Assembly: GCF_003480915.1 (NCBI RefSeq)
Contig: NZ_QUKD01000007.1
Location: 62,001 to 126,000, forward strand
Reading direction: 5' to 3'
Source: Parabacteroides sp. TM07-1AC
GTDB taxonomy: Bacteria > Bacteroidota > Bacteroidia > Bacteroidales > Tannerellaceae
Length of the DNA stretch: 64,000 bases
Shown: positions 1-9,017 of the stretch, in pieces
Numbering within the stretch: position 1 is the stretch's first letter
How the letters are laid out: each line of letters begins with the position of its first letter
Translations under genes and position numbers: made by a program
Notes under the pieces: model-generated
What the model saw: only the letters and a program-made list of their open reading frames with translations
What the model was told of the DNA's origin: nothing
Databases searched by the model: none

Positions 1-2
1 CT

Positions 3-578
3 GCCGTTGCGAAAGATGGTATCCAGCTGATAGCCAAAGCCCGTGTTACCGTTCGCGCCAATATCAAGCAGTTGGTGGGTGGTGCCGGTGAAGAAACGAT
101 CCTGGCCCGTGTCGGTGAAGGTATCGTATCATCGATCGGTTCGTCGGAAAGTCATAAGACCGTATTGGAAAATCCGGATTCTATCTCTAAACTGGTATTG
201 CGTAAAGGATTGGATGCCGGTACAGCATTCGAAATCTTGTCTATCGACATCGCGGATATCGATATAGGTAAGAATATCGGTGCCTTCCTGCAGATGGACC
301 AGGCACAGGCTGATAAAAATATCGCCCAGGCTAAGGCAGAGGAACGTCGTGCAATGGCTGTTGCCCTTGAACAGGAAATGAAAGCCAAAGCCCAGGAAGC
401 CCGTGCGAAGGTGATCGAAGCAGAAGCAGAAGTACCAAAAGCTATGGCTGAAGCTTTCCGTTCAGGAAATCTGGGTATTATGGATTATTATAAAATGAAG
501 AACATCGACGCGGACACTTCTATGCGCGAAGCCATAGCAAAGCCTGCCAATGCTCCTTCAAAACCGCTTAAAGACTAA
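3..578 (+). CDS. floA: Flotillin-like protein FloA (5'-truncated by window edge)
   Basis: This is the C-terminal part of a flotillin-like membrane-microdomain scaffold. The frame is open from base 3 and reads about 190 residues, so the membrane hairpin and the start of the SPFH domain lie outside the window. Visible parts are the end of the SPFH-like region (from AVAKDGIQL through [10 protein letters not shown]), then a charged Ala/Glu-rich coiled-coil ([29 protein letters not shown]), as is usual for FloA, and a short polar tail. FloA-type proteins organise lipid-associated protein complexes in the cytoplasmic membrane. It ends 3 bp before the phosphorylase gene, so the two may be co-transcribed. 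The identification rests on the sequence pattern. Confidence 0.9.
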   Translation, partial: AVAKDGIQLIAKARVTVRANIKQLVGGAGEETILARVGEGIVSSIGSSESHKTVLENPDSISKLVLRKGLDAGTAFEILSIDIADIDIGKNIGAFLQMDQAQADKNIAQAKAEERRAMAVALEQEMKAKAQEARAKVIEAEAEVPKAMAEAFRSGNLGIMDYYKMKNIDADTSMREAIAKPANAPSKPLKD

Positions 579-581
579 AAA

Positions 582-1451
582 ATGAGAGTTATTCCCGAAT
601 CCGAATTAATCATAAATGCAGATGGAAGCGCTTTCCATCTGCATCTTAAGCCGGAACAGCTGGCAGACAAAGTGATCCTGGTCGGTGATCCTGACAGGGT
701 TTCAACCGTTGCTTCTTACTTCGACACACAAGAGTGCGAGGTTTCCAGCCGGGAGTTTCATACCATCACAGGAACCTATAAAGGGAAACGTCTTACCGTT
801 GTTTCCCACGGTATCGGTACAGACAATATAGATATCGTACTGAACGAACTGGATGCACTGGCAAACATCGACTTTGCAACACGCACGGTAAAGCCGGCAT
901 TCAAACAATTAACCCTGGTACGCGTCGGAACGTCGGGAGGTCTTCAGCCATTCGTTCCTGTGGGTACTTATGTGGCAGCGGAGAAGTCTGTCGGTTTCGA
1001 CGGGGTTATTTATTTCTATGCAGATACCGAACGTGTCAGGGATACAGCCTTTGAAGCAGCATTGAAAGAACAGCTGGACTGGAAGCTGTCCGGTCTTTCC
1101 CCTTATGTCGTTTCAGCCGATCATTCGCTGATAGAACAGATCACCCGCGACGATATCATTCGTGGTGTTACAATTGCAGCCAACGGCTTTTACGGTCCGC
1201 AGGGACGTGAGTTGCGTCTGCCGCTTGCCGATCCCAGGTTGAATGAAAAGATTGAAGCTTTCAATTACAACGGACGGCAAATCACCAATTTTGAAATGGA
1301 AAGTTCTTCCCTTGCCGGCCTCGCCGCCCTAATGGGACACCGCGCTATGACAGTCTGCTGTATCATAGCAGGCCGTGTGGATAAGAATATGAATACAAAC
1401 TATAAAGGTTCTTTAACCGGACTGATAGAAACGGTATTGGAACGTATTTGA
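582..1451 (+). CDS. Nucleoside phosphorylase (uridine phosphorylase-like)
   Basis: A 289-residue member of the PNP/UDP phosphorylase family, which splits nucleosides with phosphate into base and ribose-1-phosphate in salvage. Family marks include the phosphate-binding VGDPDRV near residue 35, the VSHGIG segment, the RVGTSGGL loop near residue 110 and the C-terminal substrate motif NFEMESSSL, in which the Glu contacts ribose. The uridine assignment is inference; another pyrimidine or purine nucleoside is possible. The ATG follows floA by 3 bp with no room for a separate promoter, and a hairpin terminator follows. Length is slightly above the E. coli enzyme (about 253 residues). Confidence 0.85.
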   Translation: MRVIPESELIINADGSAFHLHLKPEQLADKVILVGDPDRVSTVASYFDTQECEVSSREFHTITGTYKGKRLTVVSHGIGTDNIDIVLNELDALANIDFATRTVKPAFKQLTLVRVGTSGGLQPFVPVGTYVAAEKSVGFDGVIYFYADTERVRDTAFEAALKEQLDWKLSGLSPYVVSADHSLIEQITRDDIIRGVTIAANGFYGPQGRELRLPLADPRLNEKIEAFNYNGRQITNFEMESSSLAGLAALMGHRAMTVCCIIAGRVDKNMNTNYKGSLTGLIETVLERI

Positions 1452-1475
1452 TCCATCAGTCACAACTATTTATCT

Positions 1476-1525
1476 AAGCGAAAGACGAACGGTATAATTC
1501 CGTTTCTTTCGCTTTCTTTATTTGT
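1476..1525 (+). terminator. Rho-independent terminator after the phosphorylase gene
   Basis: The arms AAGCGAAAGACGAACGG and CCGTTTCTTTCGCTT form a long stem with a small bulge and a 7-nt loop, followed by a T-rich tail. It separates the floA/phosphorylase transcript from rpiA. Confidence 0.75.
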
Positions 1526-1578
1526 AACAAACATAAAACAGCTTACGACTGTTTATATAATATAATGTAAAGAATATC

Positions 1579-2286
1579 ATGGAACGGGAGAGAACAATCA
1601 TTGATACGTTGGAATGGGGTAAAGAGATTTCCAACCGGGAGGAGAAAGAAAAGGTTGCCGATAAGATAGCCTCTATGGTAACAGACAATGATATTATCGG
1701 CATAGGCTCAGGGTCGACTGCTTATCTGGCCCTGTTGAAGATTGCCGAACGTATCCGGAACGAGCGACTTCATATCCGGGCAATCCCGACTTCCCAAGAA
1801 ATAAAAATGACCTGTGCTAAACTCGGCATACCTTTGACTAGCCTTCTGGAGCACAAACCGAACTGGACTTTCGACGGGGCAGACGAAATAGACTTCAATC
1901 ACAATATGATAAAAGGACGCGGTGGAGCCATGTTCAAAGAAAAACTGCTGATCAGTTCCAGTCCACGGACATTTATTATTGCAGACTCCTCCAAGATGGT
2001 TTCGAAATTAGGCTCCCGCTTCCCGGTACCGGTAGAGATATTTCCGGATGCATTGATCCATGTAGATCAGGCATTACGGTCGTTAAGCCCGGTAGAAATA
2101 AAACTCCGGATGGCACAAGGCAAAGACGGTCCGGTCATCACCGAAAACGGCAATCTAATACTCGATGTCCGCTTCGACAATATCCCGGACAACCTGGAAA
2201 ATGCGATCAAATCCATTACCGGCGTGATAGAAAGCGGGCTTTTCATGCATTATGAAGTTCAGATATTAAGTAGCGAGAAACTATAA
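1579..2286 (+). CDS. rpiA: Ribose-5-phosphate isomerase A
   Basis: A 235-residue RpiA that interconverts ribose-5-phosphate and ribulose-5-phosphate in the non-oxidative pentose phosphate pathway. Diagnostic segments are the phosphate-binding loop IGIGSGSTA, the PTSQEI segment, the catalytic DGADEID and the following KGRGGAMFKEKL. About 20 residues precede the usual family start; the ATG at 1579 was kept because no in-frame stop intervenes, but a later start is possible. The gene ends 10 bp from the converging kinase gene, with no clear terminator between. Confidence 0.93.
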   Translation: MERERTIIDTLEWGKEISNREEKEKVADKIASMVTDNDIIGIGSGSTAYLALLKIAERIRNERLHIRAIPTSQEIKMTCAKLGIPLTSLLEHKPNWTFDGADEIDFNHNMIKGRGGAMFKEKLLISSSPRTFIIADSSKMVSKLGSRFPVPVEIFPDALIHVDQALRSLSPVEIKLRMAQGKDGPVITENGNLILDVRFDNIPDNLENAIKSITGVIESGLFMHYEVQILSSEKL

Positions 2287-2296
2287 GCCAGAGTGA

Positions 2297-4333
2297 TCAT
2301 CTTCCTTTATTCGCCTCGATGAACTCTTTCGGAGTGCAACCATTCTTTTTCAGAAAAGCACGGTAAAAGCTCGTACGGTTAGAAAAGCCTGATTTGAAGA
2401 CAATCTCATGAATCGTGCATTTAGACTTCAATAGTAAGTTTTCTGCCACCGCGAGTTTTCCGTCATATATAATTTCCTGTAGGCCTTTATCGGTTACCTC
2501 TTTTAATTTACGATATAGGCTACGCACGCTCATTCCTAATTCATTGGCGATAAAATCAGGAGATAGCTTCTCGTTCTGTATGTTCTTATTGATAATCGCA
2601 TGTATTTTCTTTAAAAACTTCCGGTCTTCCGCATGTTGCAGTTTACCCATATCCAATTCATAAGCGCTTAACGGAGAAGCAAAGTAATCTTTCAAATCTT
2701 CCTTACGATTCAGATGGCCTCTTATCGTCGTCTTAAGATATTCACTGTCAAAAGGCTTCGTGATATAGAACTCTGCTCCCGCCTGAATCGCTTCTGTCTG
2801 TATCTTAATATCGTGTACGGCAGAGATTATGATCAAAGGGATATGGGAGGTACTTTTATCGGATTTCAACAAGGCAGCCAGCGTAATTCCGTCAATTTCT
2901 TCCATCATTATATCACATAATATGATATCAGTATGGTTATTAGACAGGATATCAATCGCCTTAGAAGAGTTGTTTATCGGCAATACATTAAAATCAGAAG
3001 ACAAGAGATCACATATATACCAAAGCATTTCCGGATCATCATCGATTACAGTGACAGTAGGCCGGTCCTCGATATATTTGTATTTTATCGGAGGTAAAAC
3101 AAATTCAGGAATAAGAGAGTTACTAATCGTACCCATCGCATTATCTTTTTCTGTTTTAGTAACTTGCAACGGAGGCAAATCAACCGTAAAAGTCGTTGTC
3201 TCACCGGGAATGCTCCGGGCGTTAATCTTTCCTGAGAGAAGTTTCACCATACCGGCAGTAATGGCTAACCCTAAGCCGTTCCGCTTCCATCCTTTTTGTT
3301 TCCCATAGTTATCCAGAACCGTAAATCGGTTAAAGATATGCCCGATATCCTCTTTGCTGATGCCTTTCCCTTTGTTTACTACTAAGATCCTAAGACTTCC
3401 GTTCTCCGTTGAAATGTCGACTGTTACCGGTTCTTCATTACTGTATTTTACAGCATTCGATACCAGATTAATCAGAATTGTAGTCAAAAATTTCTCATCG
3501 GAATTCCAAAAGATATCCGGTTCATACTGCCTTATCAGACTGATTTCCGAGCCTGACGTGTCGACCTTAAAGGCTTCGATCACCCGGTCTGCAATCTCTG
3601 AAACACTCAAGCTGGTTACCTCTGGCCGTTTATAACCAGATTCCATCTGCTTAAAATCCATCAAATCACTGATCAGTAAATTCATACGTTTTGCATTCCG
3701 GTTAATGACATGAACGTATTTTATTGTCTGAGGATTTACATTCTTCTGTTCCAGGATCAGTTTACAAGGTCCTGAAATAAGCGTCAGAGGTGTACTGAAC
3801 TCATGAGCGATATCCGTAAAGAAGTCAAGTTTGGACTCATATAAGCGTTCTCTCAGTTCGGCTTCAGCCTTTGCCGTATTTACTTTTTTCAACTCCAGGA
3901 TCAAAGACTCAAATTTCCTCTTATTATACTCAGCACGTATAAGTGTATAATAAAACAACAGGATAGGAAGACAAGCTATCACGGAAACCAGATAGTTCAT
4001 AAAATAATCCGGTGCATTTAACAGCCGATGTGTATAGAAAACATAGACGATTATGCCTAATACGAAATAGAATGTCCACAAAAGATACTCTTTCAAAAGA
4101 CCGCTGTAAAATTTATCATAATATATTTCCTTCTCTATGTAGGCATGCATCCGCCAGTTTCCATAATAGAATAATGGAATAGCAATGATCAGTTCCTTCA
4201 GGTGTTGAATCGGTATCACCTCCATATTACCCAATGAGAAGTCAATCACCCAATGTATCGATTGCTGACAAACAATAGCCAAAAGAGCCGGTAAAATCCA
4301 TTTCCGTATATCAGGCATAAAGTTGAGTATCAT
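2297..4333 (-). CDS. Hybrid histidine kinase/response regulator with AraC output domain
   Basis: A 678-residue one-piece two-component system. The N-terminal ~135 residues hold about four hydrophobic segments and no large periplasmic sensor, unlike the HTCS regulators of polysaccharide loci in this order. Then come HisKA with His177 in IAHEFSTPL, a HATPase_c domain (N-box VSNAVKYS, G boxes NKGKGIS and NGLGLAI), a receiver with Asp474 in LCDIMMEE, and a C-terminal AraC HTH. It presumably senses a membrane signal and controls transcription directly. It is transcribed divergently from the FtsX-like permease, which suggests the permease gene as a target (inference). Confidence 0.88.
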   Translation of the reverse strand: MILNFMPDIRKWILPALLAIVCQQSIHWVIDFSLGNMEVIPIQHLKELIIAIPLFYYGNWRMHAYIEKEIYYDKFYSGLLKEYLLWTFYFVLGIIVYVFYTHRLLNAPDYFMNYLVSVIACLPILLFYYTLIRAEYNKRKFESLILELKKVNTAKAEAELRERLYESKLDFFTDIAHEFSTPLTLISGPCKLILEQKNVNPQTIKYVHVINRNAKRMNLLISDLMDFKQMESGYKRPEVTSLSVSEIADRVIEAFKVDTSGSEISLIRQYEPDIFWNSDEKFLTTILINLVSNAVKYSNEEPVTVDISTENGSLRILVVNKGKGISKEDIGHIFNRFTVLDNYGKQKGWKRNGLGLAITAGMVKLLSGKINARSIPGETTTFTVDLPPLQVTKTEKDNAMGTISNSLIPEFVLPPIKYKYIEDRPTVTVIDDDPEMLWYICDLLSSDFNVLPINNSSKAIDILSNNHTDIILCDIMMEEIDGITLAALLKSDKSTSHIPLIIISAVHDIKIQTEAIQAGAEFYITKPFDSEYLKTTIRGHLNRKEDLKDYFASPLSAYELDMGKLQHAEDRKFLKKIHAIINKNIQNEKLSPDFIANELGMSVRSLYRKLKEVTDKGLQEIIYDGKLAVAENLLLKSKCTIHEIVFKSGFSNRTSFYRAFLKKNGCTPKEFIEANKGR

Positions 4334-4357
4334 ATTTTCTACGCATCATATTTTCTG

Positions 4358-4365
4358 CAAATGTA
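4358..4365 (-). promoter_or_regulatory. -7 element of the hybrid kinase gene
   Basis: On the minus strand this reads TACATTTG, a full match to TAnnTTTG. A TTTTG lies 16-17 bp upstream (4382-4386), a little closer than usual. The expected start of transcription gives a leader of about 18 nt before the kinase ATG. Confidence 0.6.
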
Positions 4366-4472
4366 TATAAATATCAGACTACAAAATGTAACAGGGAGTG
4401 ACATTTGTGTTACTATTTGCGCCAAGGCATATATCATAAACACTCCTGTTTTTTTTATGTCAAAGACTTAAA

Positions 4473-4480
4473 TACATTTG
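4473..4480 (+). promoter_or_regulatory. -7 element of the FtsX-like permease gene
   Basis: TACATTTG matches TAnnTTTG on the plus strand. The upstream -33 position is only a T run, so recognition may be helped by the divergent hybrid regulator. The leader to the ATG would be about 45 nt. Confidence 0.55.
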
Positions 4481-4532
4481 CATCGTAATCAATATTCAAT
4501 CATTTCATTTAACAAGCAAAAACAAGAAAAAG

Positions 4533-6878
4533 ATGAGAACTTTAATAAGAAACTTTTTTAGCGTATTACGCCGTTTCAAGATGGCGACTACACTTAATAT
4601 ATTAGGGTTATCGATAGCCTTTGCCGCTTTTATGATTATCCTGATGCAATTGAATTATGACTGGAGTTTCGACAAGTCTCACAAAAACGCCGATTGCATC
4701 TACCGTGTGGAAAGAACGTCGGGTGACGGAGCAACCGTTCCTACGAACCGTCCGCTGGCCGATATCTTTTTTCAATCGTCTCCACATATTAAAGCGGGTG
4801 CATTGGTTTCTCCCTGGCAAAAGGAAATCTATTTTACTATCGACAAGAATGGAGAGAAGGTCAGCTATCTGGAACCGATGGTCAGGGTTTATCCCGAATA
4901 CACCGACGTGTTCGAGTTTGAGATGGTTGAAGGAAAAGCCAATGCTTTGTCAGAACCGGAGCATGTGTTAATACCGCAAAGCATAGCGAAGAAATTGTTC
5001 GGAAACGAATCGGCTATAAACAAGCAATTGCGCGCTAACGACATCAATTACACGATTGGCGGCGTATACAAAGATTTTCCTTCCAACACTGTGGTGGCGA
5101 ACAATATTTATTTCCCTATTCCCAAAGATGAAAATGTACATGGATGGAATAATAACAACTATGAGTTATTCATAAGAGTGGATGCCCCGGAAAATAGCAA
5201 GGATCTGATAGAAAACTTTAAAAAGAATTTCGACCTATCCACACTGGACAATAATAATGCCTGGATCAGCTCCGTCGGATTACGGCTAACCCCTCTCAGA
5301 GAGATTCACTTTACGACAGATACGACATACGATACCACGCCTAAGGCGAGCAAGAATACCCTGGCGGTTTTATTTGCCATAGCCATCATCATTATTGCTA
5401 TTGCGGCAATCAATTTCACCAACTTCACTATGGCCTTAACACCCACCCGTATCAAAAGCATAAACACGCGGAAAGTATTAGGCGCCGAAGAAAACGCTCT
5501 ACGCCTGTCGTTATTGACAGAAGCTATTTCCGTTAGTTTTATTGCTTATCTGTTGTCCTTAATCTGGGTATATATTTTGTCACTTACATCCATAACCGCA
5601 TTGATGGATGCCGACTTATCATTGAATGCTCACCTTCCTTTATTGGGAGTTACCGCGCTGATAGCTGTTGGTACAGGACTCCTCGCGGGGGTATATCCAT
5701 CGTTTTATGTGACCTCGTTCCCTCCTGCACTCGTGTTGAAAGGTAGCTTCGGATTGTCGCCTAAAGGAAGAAAGTTACGCAATGCACTTATCAGTGTACA
5801 GTTTATCACATCGTTTGCTTTGATTATCGCGGCTTTATTCATGTATCTGCAAAACCATTATATGATGAATACTCCGTTAGGATATGAAAAAGACGAATTA
5901 ATCGTTATGAATCTGAATAATACGGTGCAGAAAAGCCGTGATGCTTTTACGAACCAATTAAAAACGTTCTCAGGTATAGAAGACGTAACGTATGCAGAAG
6001 TATTGTTATCCAGTTCCGACCAATACATGGGCTGGACACGTACATATAAAAATAAGAATATTGGATTTCAATGCCTGCCAGTCGATGTATCTTTTCTTAA
6101 AGTAATGGGTATTGACGTTTCGGAAGGACGTAACTTCCGAGAAGAAGACAAGAACACGGTAAACGGTGTTTATATATTCAATGAAAAAGCCCGCGGACAA
6201 TACGAATTGGAGATTGGCGAAAAAGTGGAGAATGGAGAGATTGTAGGGTTTATTCCCGACATCAAGTTTGCTTCTTTCCGCTCTGAAATAGCACCGATGG
6301 CTTTTTATATCTGGGGTACAGAGAATTGGGGCATAACACCTCTATATGCTTATATTAAAGTAAAAAGCGGCGCAAACCTGAAGGAATCGATGGAACATAT
6401 AAAAGAGACCGCTCAATCCTTCGATCCGGCTTATCCTTTTAATATCCGTTTCTTCAACGAGGTATTGAACCTGCTTTACGAGAAAGAACAAAAGACAACG
6501 GCTTTGATAACCCTCTTCAGCATGCTGGCAATCTTTATATCCATTGTCGGCGTATTCGGTCTGGTTGTTTTCGACAGTGAATATTGCCGTAAAGAGATAG
6601 GAGTAAGAAGGGTTCTAGGTTCCAGCGCATTGCAGATAATAATCATGTTCAACAAAACGTATCTGCATATCCTTTGCCTTTGCTTTATCCTGGCGGTTCC
6701 TATTGCTTATCATGTAGTTGTCCGCTGGCTGGATAACTTTGCCTACAAAACACCGATGTACTGGTGGGTATTTCTCATCACGTTCGTTATAGTATCGGTG
6801 ATTACAATCATGACCGTAACATTCCAGAATTACTGGGTGGCAAACGAAAATCCTGTGAAAAGCTTAAAGACAGACTAA
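4533..6878 (+). CDS. FtsX/MacB-type ABC transporter permease
   Basis: A 781-residue inner-membrane permease. An N-terminal transmembrane helix (around residues 20-40) is followed by a periplasmic MacB-like domain, a first FtsX core of several helices starting near TLAVLFAIAIIIIAIA, a second periplasmic domain, and a second FtsX core near the C terminus. The family normally pairs with a separate ATPase and works in mechanotransmission or export of lipids or peptides. No ATPase gene is adjacent, so it may use one encoded elsewhere. The divergent kinase suggests regulated expression, possibly in response to envelope stress or antimicrobial peptides (inference). Confidence 0.85.
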   Translation: MRTLIRNFFSVLRRFKMATTLNILGLSIAFAAFMIILMQLNYDWSFDKSHKNADCIYRVERTSGDGATVPTNRPLADIFFQSSPHIKAGALVSPWQKEIYFTIDKNGEKVSYLEPMVRVYPEYTDVFEFEMVEGKANALSEPEHVLIPQSIAKKLFGNESAINKQLRANDINYTIGGVYKDFPSNTVVANNIYFPIPKDENVHGWNNNNYELFIRVDAPENSKDLIENFKKNFDLSTLDNNNAWISSVGLRLTPLREIHFTTDTTYDTTPKASKNTLAVLFAIAIIIIAIAAINFTNFTMALTPTRIKSINTRKVLGAEENALRLSLLTEAISVSFIAYLLSLIWVYILSLTSITALMDADLSLNAHLPLLGVTALIAVGTGLLAGVYPSFYVTSFPPALVLKGSFGLSPKGRKLRNALISVQFITSFALIIAALFMYLQNHYMMNTPLGYEKDELIVMNLNNTVQKSRDAFTNQLKTFSGIEDVTYAEVLLSSSDQYMGWTRTYKNKNIGFQCLPVDVSFLKVMGIDVSEGRNFREEDKNTVNGVYIFNEKARGQYELEIGEKVENGEIVGFIPDIKFASFRSEIAPMAFYIWGTENWGITPLYAYIKVKSGANLKESMEHIKETAQSFDPAYPFNIRFFNEVLNLLYEKEQKTTALITLFSMLAIFISIVGVFGLVVFDSEYCRKEIGVRRVLGSSALQIIIMFNKTYLHILCLCFILAVPIAYHVVVRWLDNFAYKTPMYWWVFLITFVIVSVITIMTVTFQNYWVANENPVKSLKTD

Positions 6879-6918
6879 TACCGGGCTCTATTTACCTTTG
6901 ATTATTTTATAAAAGAGA

Positions 6919-6958
6919 AAGCCTCTTGCTTTTCGAACCATTCGTCAGCAAGAGGCTT
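6919..6958. terminator. Bidirectional terminator between convergent genes
   Basis: Perfect 12-bp arms AAGCCTCTTGCT and AGCAAGAGGCTT flank a 16-nt loop. T-rich sequence follows on the plus strand and A-rich sequence precedes it, so it can serve both the permease and the nitroreductase transcripts. Confidence 0.8.
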
Positions 6959-6980
6959 CCTTTATCAGATAAAGTATAAA

Positions 6981-7727
6981 TTACTTCATAAATCCCTGGT
7001 CTTTCAATACTTTCAACAACACTTCCGAAAAATATTCATTATTCTTCTTTGTGTAACGAACATCAGTAAAGACCTGTGCCAACGTTTCTTTGTTATTCTC
7101 TTTTACAAACTGTTTATTGACTTCAAGCGCTTCCTTTTCACTGTACAGTTCATCGATCGATTCCGGAGTATAATCGACATAGCTCTCCTGATGAACCACT
7201 GCGGCCAAAGGCAACCGTTCTACCTGTTCCGGCAGCGGTTGAGCCGGATAACCGACTGTCACCGTAACAATAGGAACGACTAAACGCGGCAGCGACAACG
7301 CTTCGATAATTTTATCGGCATTATAAGCCGTCGTTCCCAGATAACAGATTCCCAGTCCCTTTTCTTCTGCTGCATCACAGAAAGCCTGGGCAAATAACAT
7401 CGCATCGATGGTCGAAGCAATGAACGTTTGCAGATTATCAAAACCGGCATCAGCCTTACGCTGTTCAGCCCATTTCACAAAACGGTTAGCATCAGCACAG
7501 AAAGTCAGCACAACCGGAGCCGTCATGATCATCGGCTGATTAAAGTGAGCCGGAGACAGTTTCTCCTTATTCGCCCGGTCACGGGTAACAACGACACTGT
7601 ACAACTGCATATTTCCTGTGTTGGATGCACGAGCAGCAACTTCCAGCAGTTCATTCAACAACTCCTCGGGGATATCCTGCTCTGTATATTTACGGATAGT
7701 CCTCCGGTTCTTCATTATATCTATCAT
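6981..7727 (-). CDS. Nitroreductase family protein
   Basis: An FMN-dependent NAD(P)H nitroreductase-like protein of about 248 residues. The N terminus has the family signature NRRTIRKYTEQDIPEE, followed by the FMN-contacting ARASNTGNMQLY and, later, an EEKGLGICYLGT segment. Such enzymes reduce nitroaromatics, quinones or flavins in the cytoplasm; the substrate is unknown. The frame can be read from a TTG eight codons upstream, but the ATG giving MIDIMKNRR fits the family better. It starts 25 bp after the stop of the ATPase gene and is probably co-transcribed with it. Confidence 0.85.
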   Translation of the reverse strand: MIDIMKNRRTIRKYTEQDIPEELLNELLEVAARASNTGNMQLYSVVVTRDRANKEKLSPAHFNQPMIMTAPVVLTFCADANRFVKWAEQRKADAGFDNLQTFIASTIDAMLFAQAFCDAAEEKGLGICYLGTTAYNADKIIEALSLPRLVVPIVTVTVGYPAQPLPEQVERLPLAAVVHQESYVDYTPESIDELYSEKEALEVNKQFVKENNKETLAQVFTDVRYTKKNNEYFSEVLLKVLKDQGFMK

Positions 7728-7751
7728 ATCTATTTTTTTATAACGTATCAA

Positions 7752-8939
7752 TCAATAACAAAGTCCCAACAACCAGATCGGAAGCTTGTTGTTCTGGCTT
7801 TTCGGCTGACCGTAAATGGCTGCAAAGGTATTTTCAGCATCCCTGATCCGTTCGTAATCCATTAAAGGATCGCCCACCATGAACGTATATTTGTCATTCA
7901 CCAAAAAGTCATTATTATCGAGCAATTCCAATGTAGCAAAGTTCGACAACTGATCGACAAAGAAAGTCTCTCCCATCAGGACACGGTCGTTGACATCTTC
8001 TTCAAAAGCCATCAATAAATTGGTATTCCCCGAATAAGTTTTCCGGCAACGGTTTTGCACCGGTCCCCTGCCCGATTGATAATGCCTTATGCATACCGCA
8101 TCTTTCAAATACTCCAAATATCGTTTTACATCCGCTTGTTCCAGTTTCAGGCGTTTCGCCAAATCCGCCATATCTGACAGCTCCGGAAGCTGACCGGAAA
8201 CCAACATCATCAACCGCTTGATATCATTCAGTTCCTGATAGCCGGTAGGATAAATAGCCGGCAGATCTATCTCAATCGCATCCCTCACCCGATCTTGCAA
8301 ACGGAACGGATAAGCATCCGGATCATCCCAGTAGAACGGATAGCAGCCATGCTCCAGATAGTTACGGAAAATAGGAGCCACGACAATCTGGTCGTTAACA
8401 TTCCTCGATACATCTGCATGGTTCTCCAACAGATCGTCCAGCGACATCGGAGGCAAATCCAGCACACACTCATATGATAGATACTCCCGGAAAGACATGG
8501 TACTCAGCGTATAGCAAGACACCTGGTTTTTAAATCCTCTCATTACTTTCGAGACCGGAAGTAACGAAGAAGCGGCAAAAACGATATGTAAATCCGGACA
8601 ACGCTCCAGTAACTTCCTGGTTTCGCTCATCCAATCTGAATAACGGTGTACACTATCGAGGAACAGATGCGTCCCTCCTTCTTTATAAAACTGCATAGCC
8701 ACATTGACCATCTTTTCCCGTTGAAAAAGAATGCTGTCCAGATCCAGATACAATGCTTTATCGGAATCATCAAAAGCTTGTTTGATCCGTTGCAATAACA
8801 AGGTTGTTTTACCGACCCCTTGTGAGCCCAAAATTCCAATCAGACGATCATCCCACTGTATCTGTTTATAAAGATATCGCTGAAAATTGCATCTTATCCC
8901 CTTCAGCAATTGCTGATGGTTTACTTGGTATATGTCCAT
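7752..8939 (-). CDS. AAA family ATPase (AAA_14/DUF4143-like)
   Basis: A 395-residue P-loop ATPase. It has Walker A GSQGVGKTT near residue 40 and Walker B-like THLFLDSVH near residue 92. The downstream region resembles the AAA_14-DUF4143 family, a widespread group of STAND-like ATPases whose cellular role is unknown. It is followed directly by the nitroreductase. Its own promoter (TACATTTG, minus strand) lies about 20 bp upstream, back-to-back with the promoter of the ferredoxin-like gene. Confidence 0.8.
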   Translation of the reverse strand: MDIYQVNHQQLLKGIRCNFQRYLYKQIQWDDRLIGILGSQGVGKTTLLLQRIKQAFDDSDKALYLDLDSILFQREKMVNVAMQFYKEGGTHLFLDSVHRYSDWMSETRKLLERCPDLHIVFAASSLLPVSKVMRGFKNQVSCYTLSTMSFREYLSYECVLDLPPMSLDDLLENHADVSRNVNDQIVVAPIFRNYLEHGCYPFYWDDPDAYPFRLQDRVRDAIEIDLPAIYPTGYQELNDIKRLMMLVSGQLPELSDMADLAKRLKLEQADVKRYLEYLKDAVCIRHYQSGRGPVQNRCRKTYSGNTNLLMAFEEDVNDRVLMGETFFVDQLSNFATLELLDNNDFLVNDKYTFMVGDPLMDYERIRDAENTFAAIYGQPKSQNNKLPIWLLGLCY

Positions 8940-8957
8940 AAACTAAACTATTTGATA

Positions 8958-8965
8958 CAAATGTA
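8958..8965 (-). promoter_or_regulatory. -7 element of the AAA ATPase gene
   Basis: The minus strand reads TACATTTG. The leader would be only about 12 nt. No clear TTTG is seen at the -33 position. Confidence 0.5.
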
Positions 8966-8987
8966 ACACTTTATAGCAATAATCACG

Positions 8988-8995
8988 TAAATTTG
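8988..8995 (+). promoter_or_regulatory. -7 element that decides the DUF362 start
   Basis: TAAATTTG is a full TAnnTTTG match ending just before the ATG at 8997. Transcription would begin around 9002, so that ATG would be outside the message and the ATG at 9018 is the likely start. Confidence 0.5.
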
Positions 8996-9017
8996 CATGA
9001 CAAAAACCAATAAGAGA

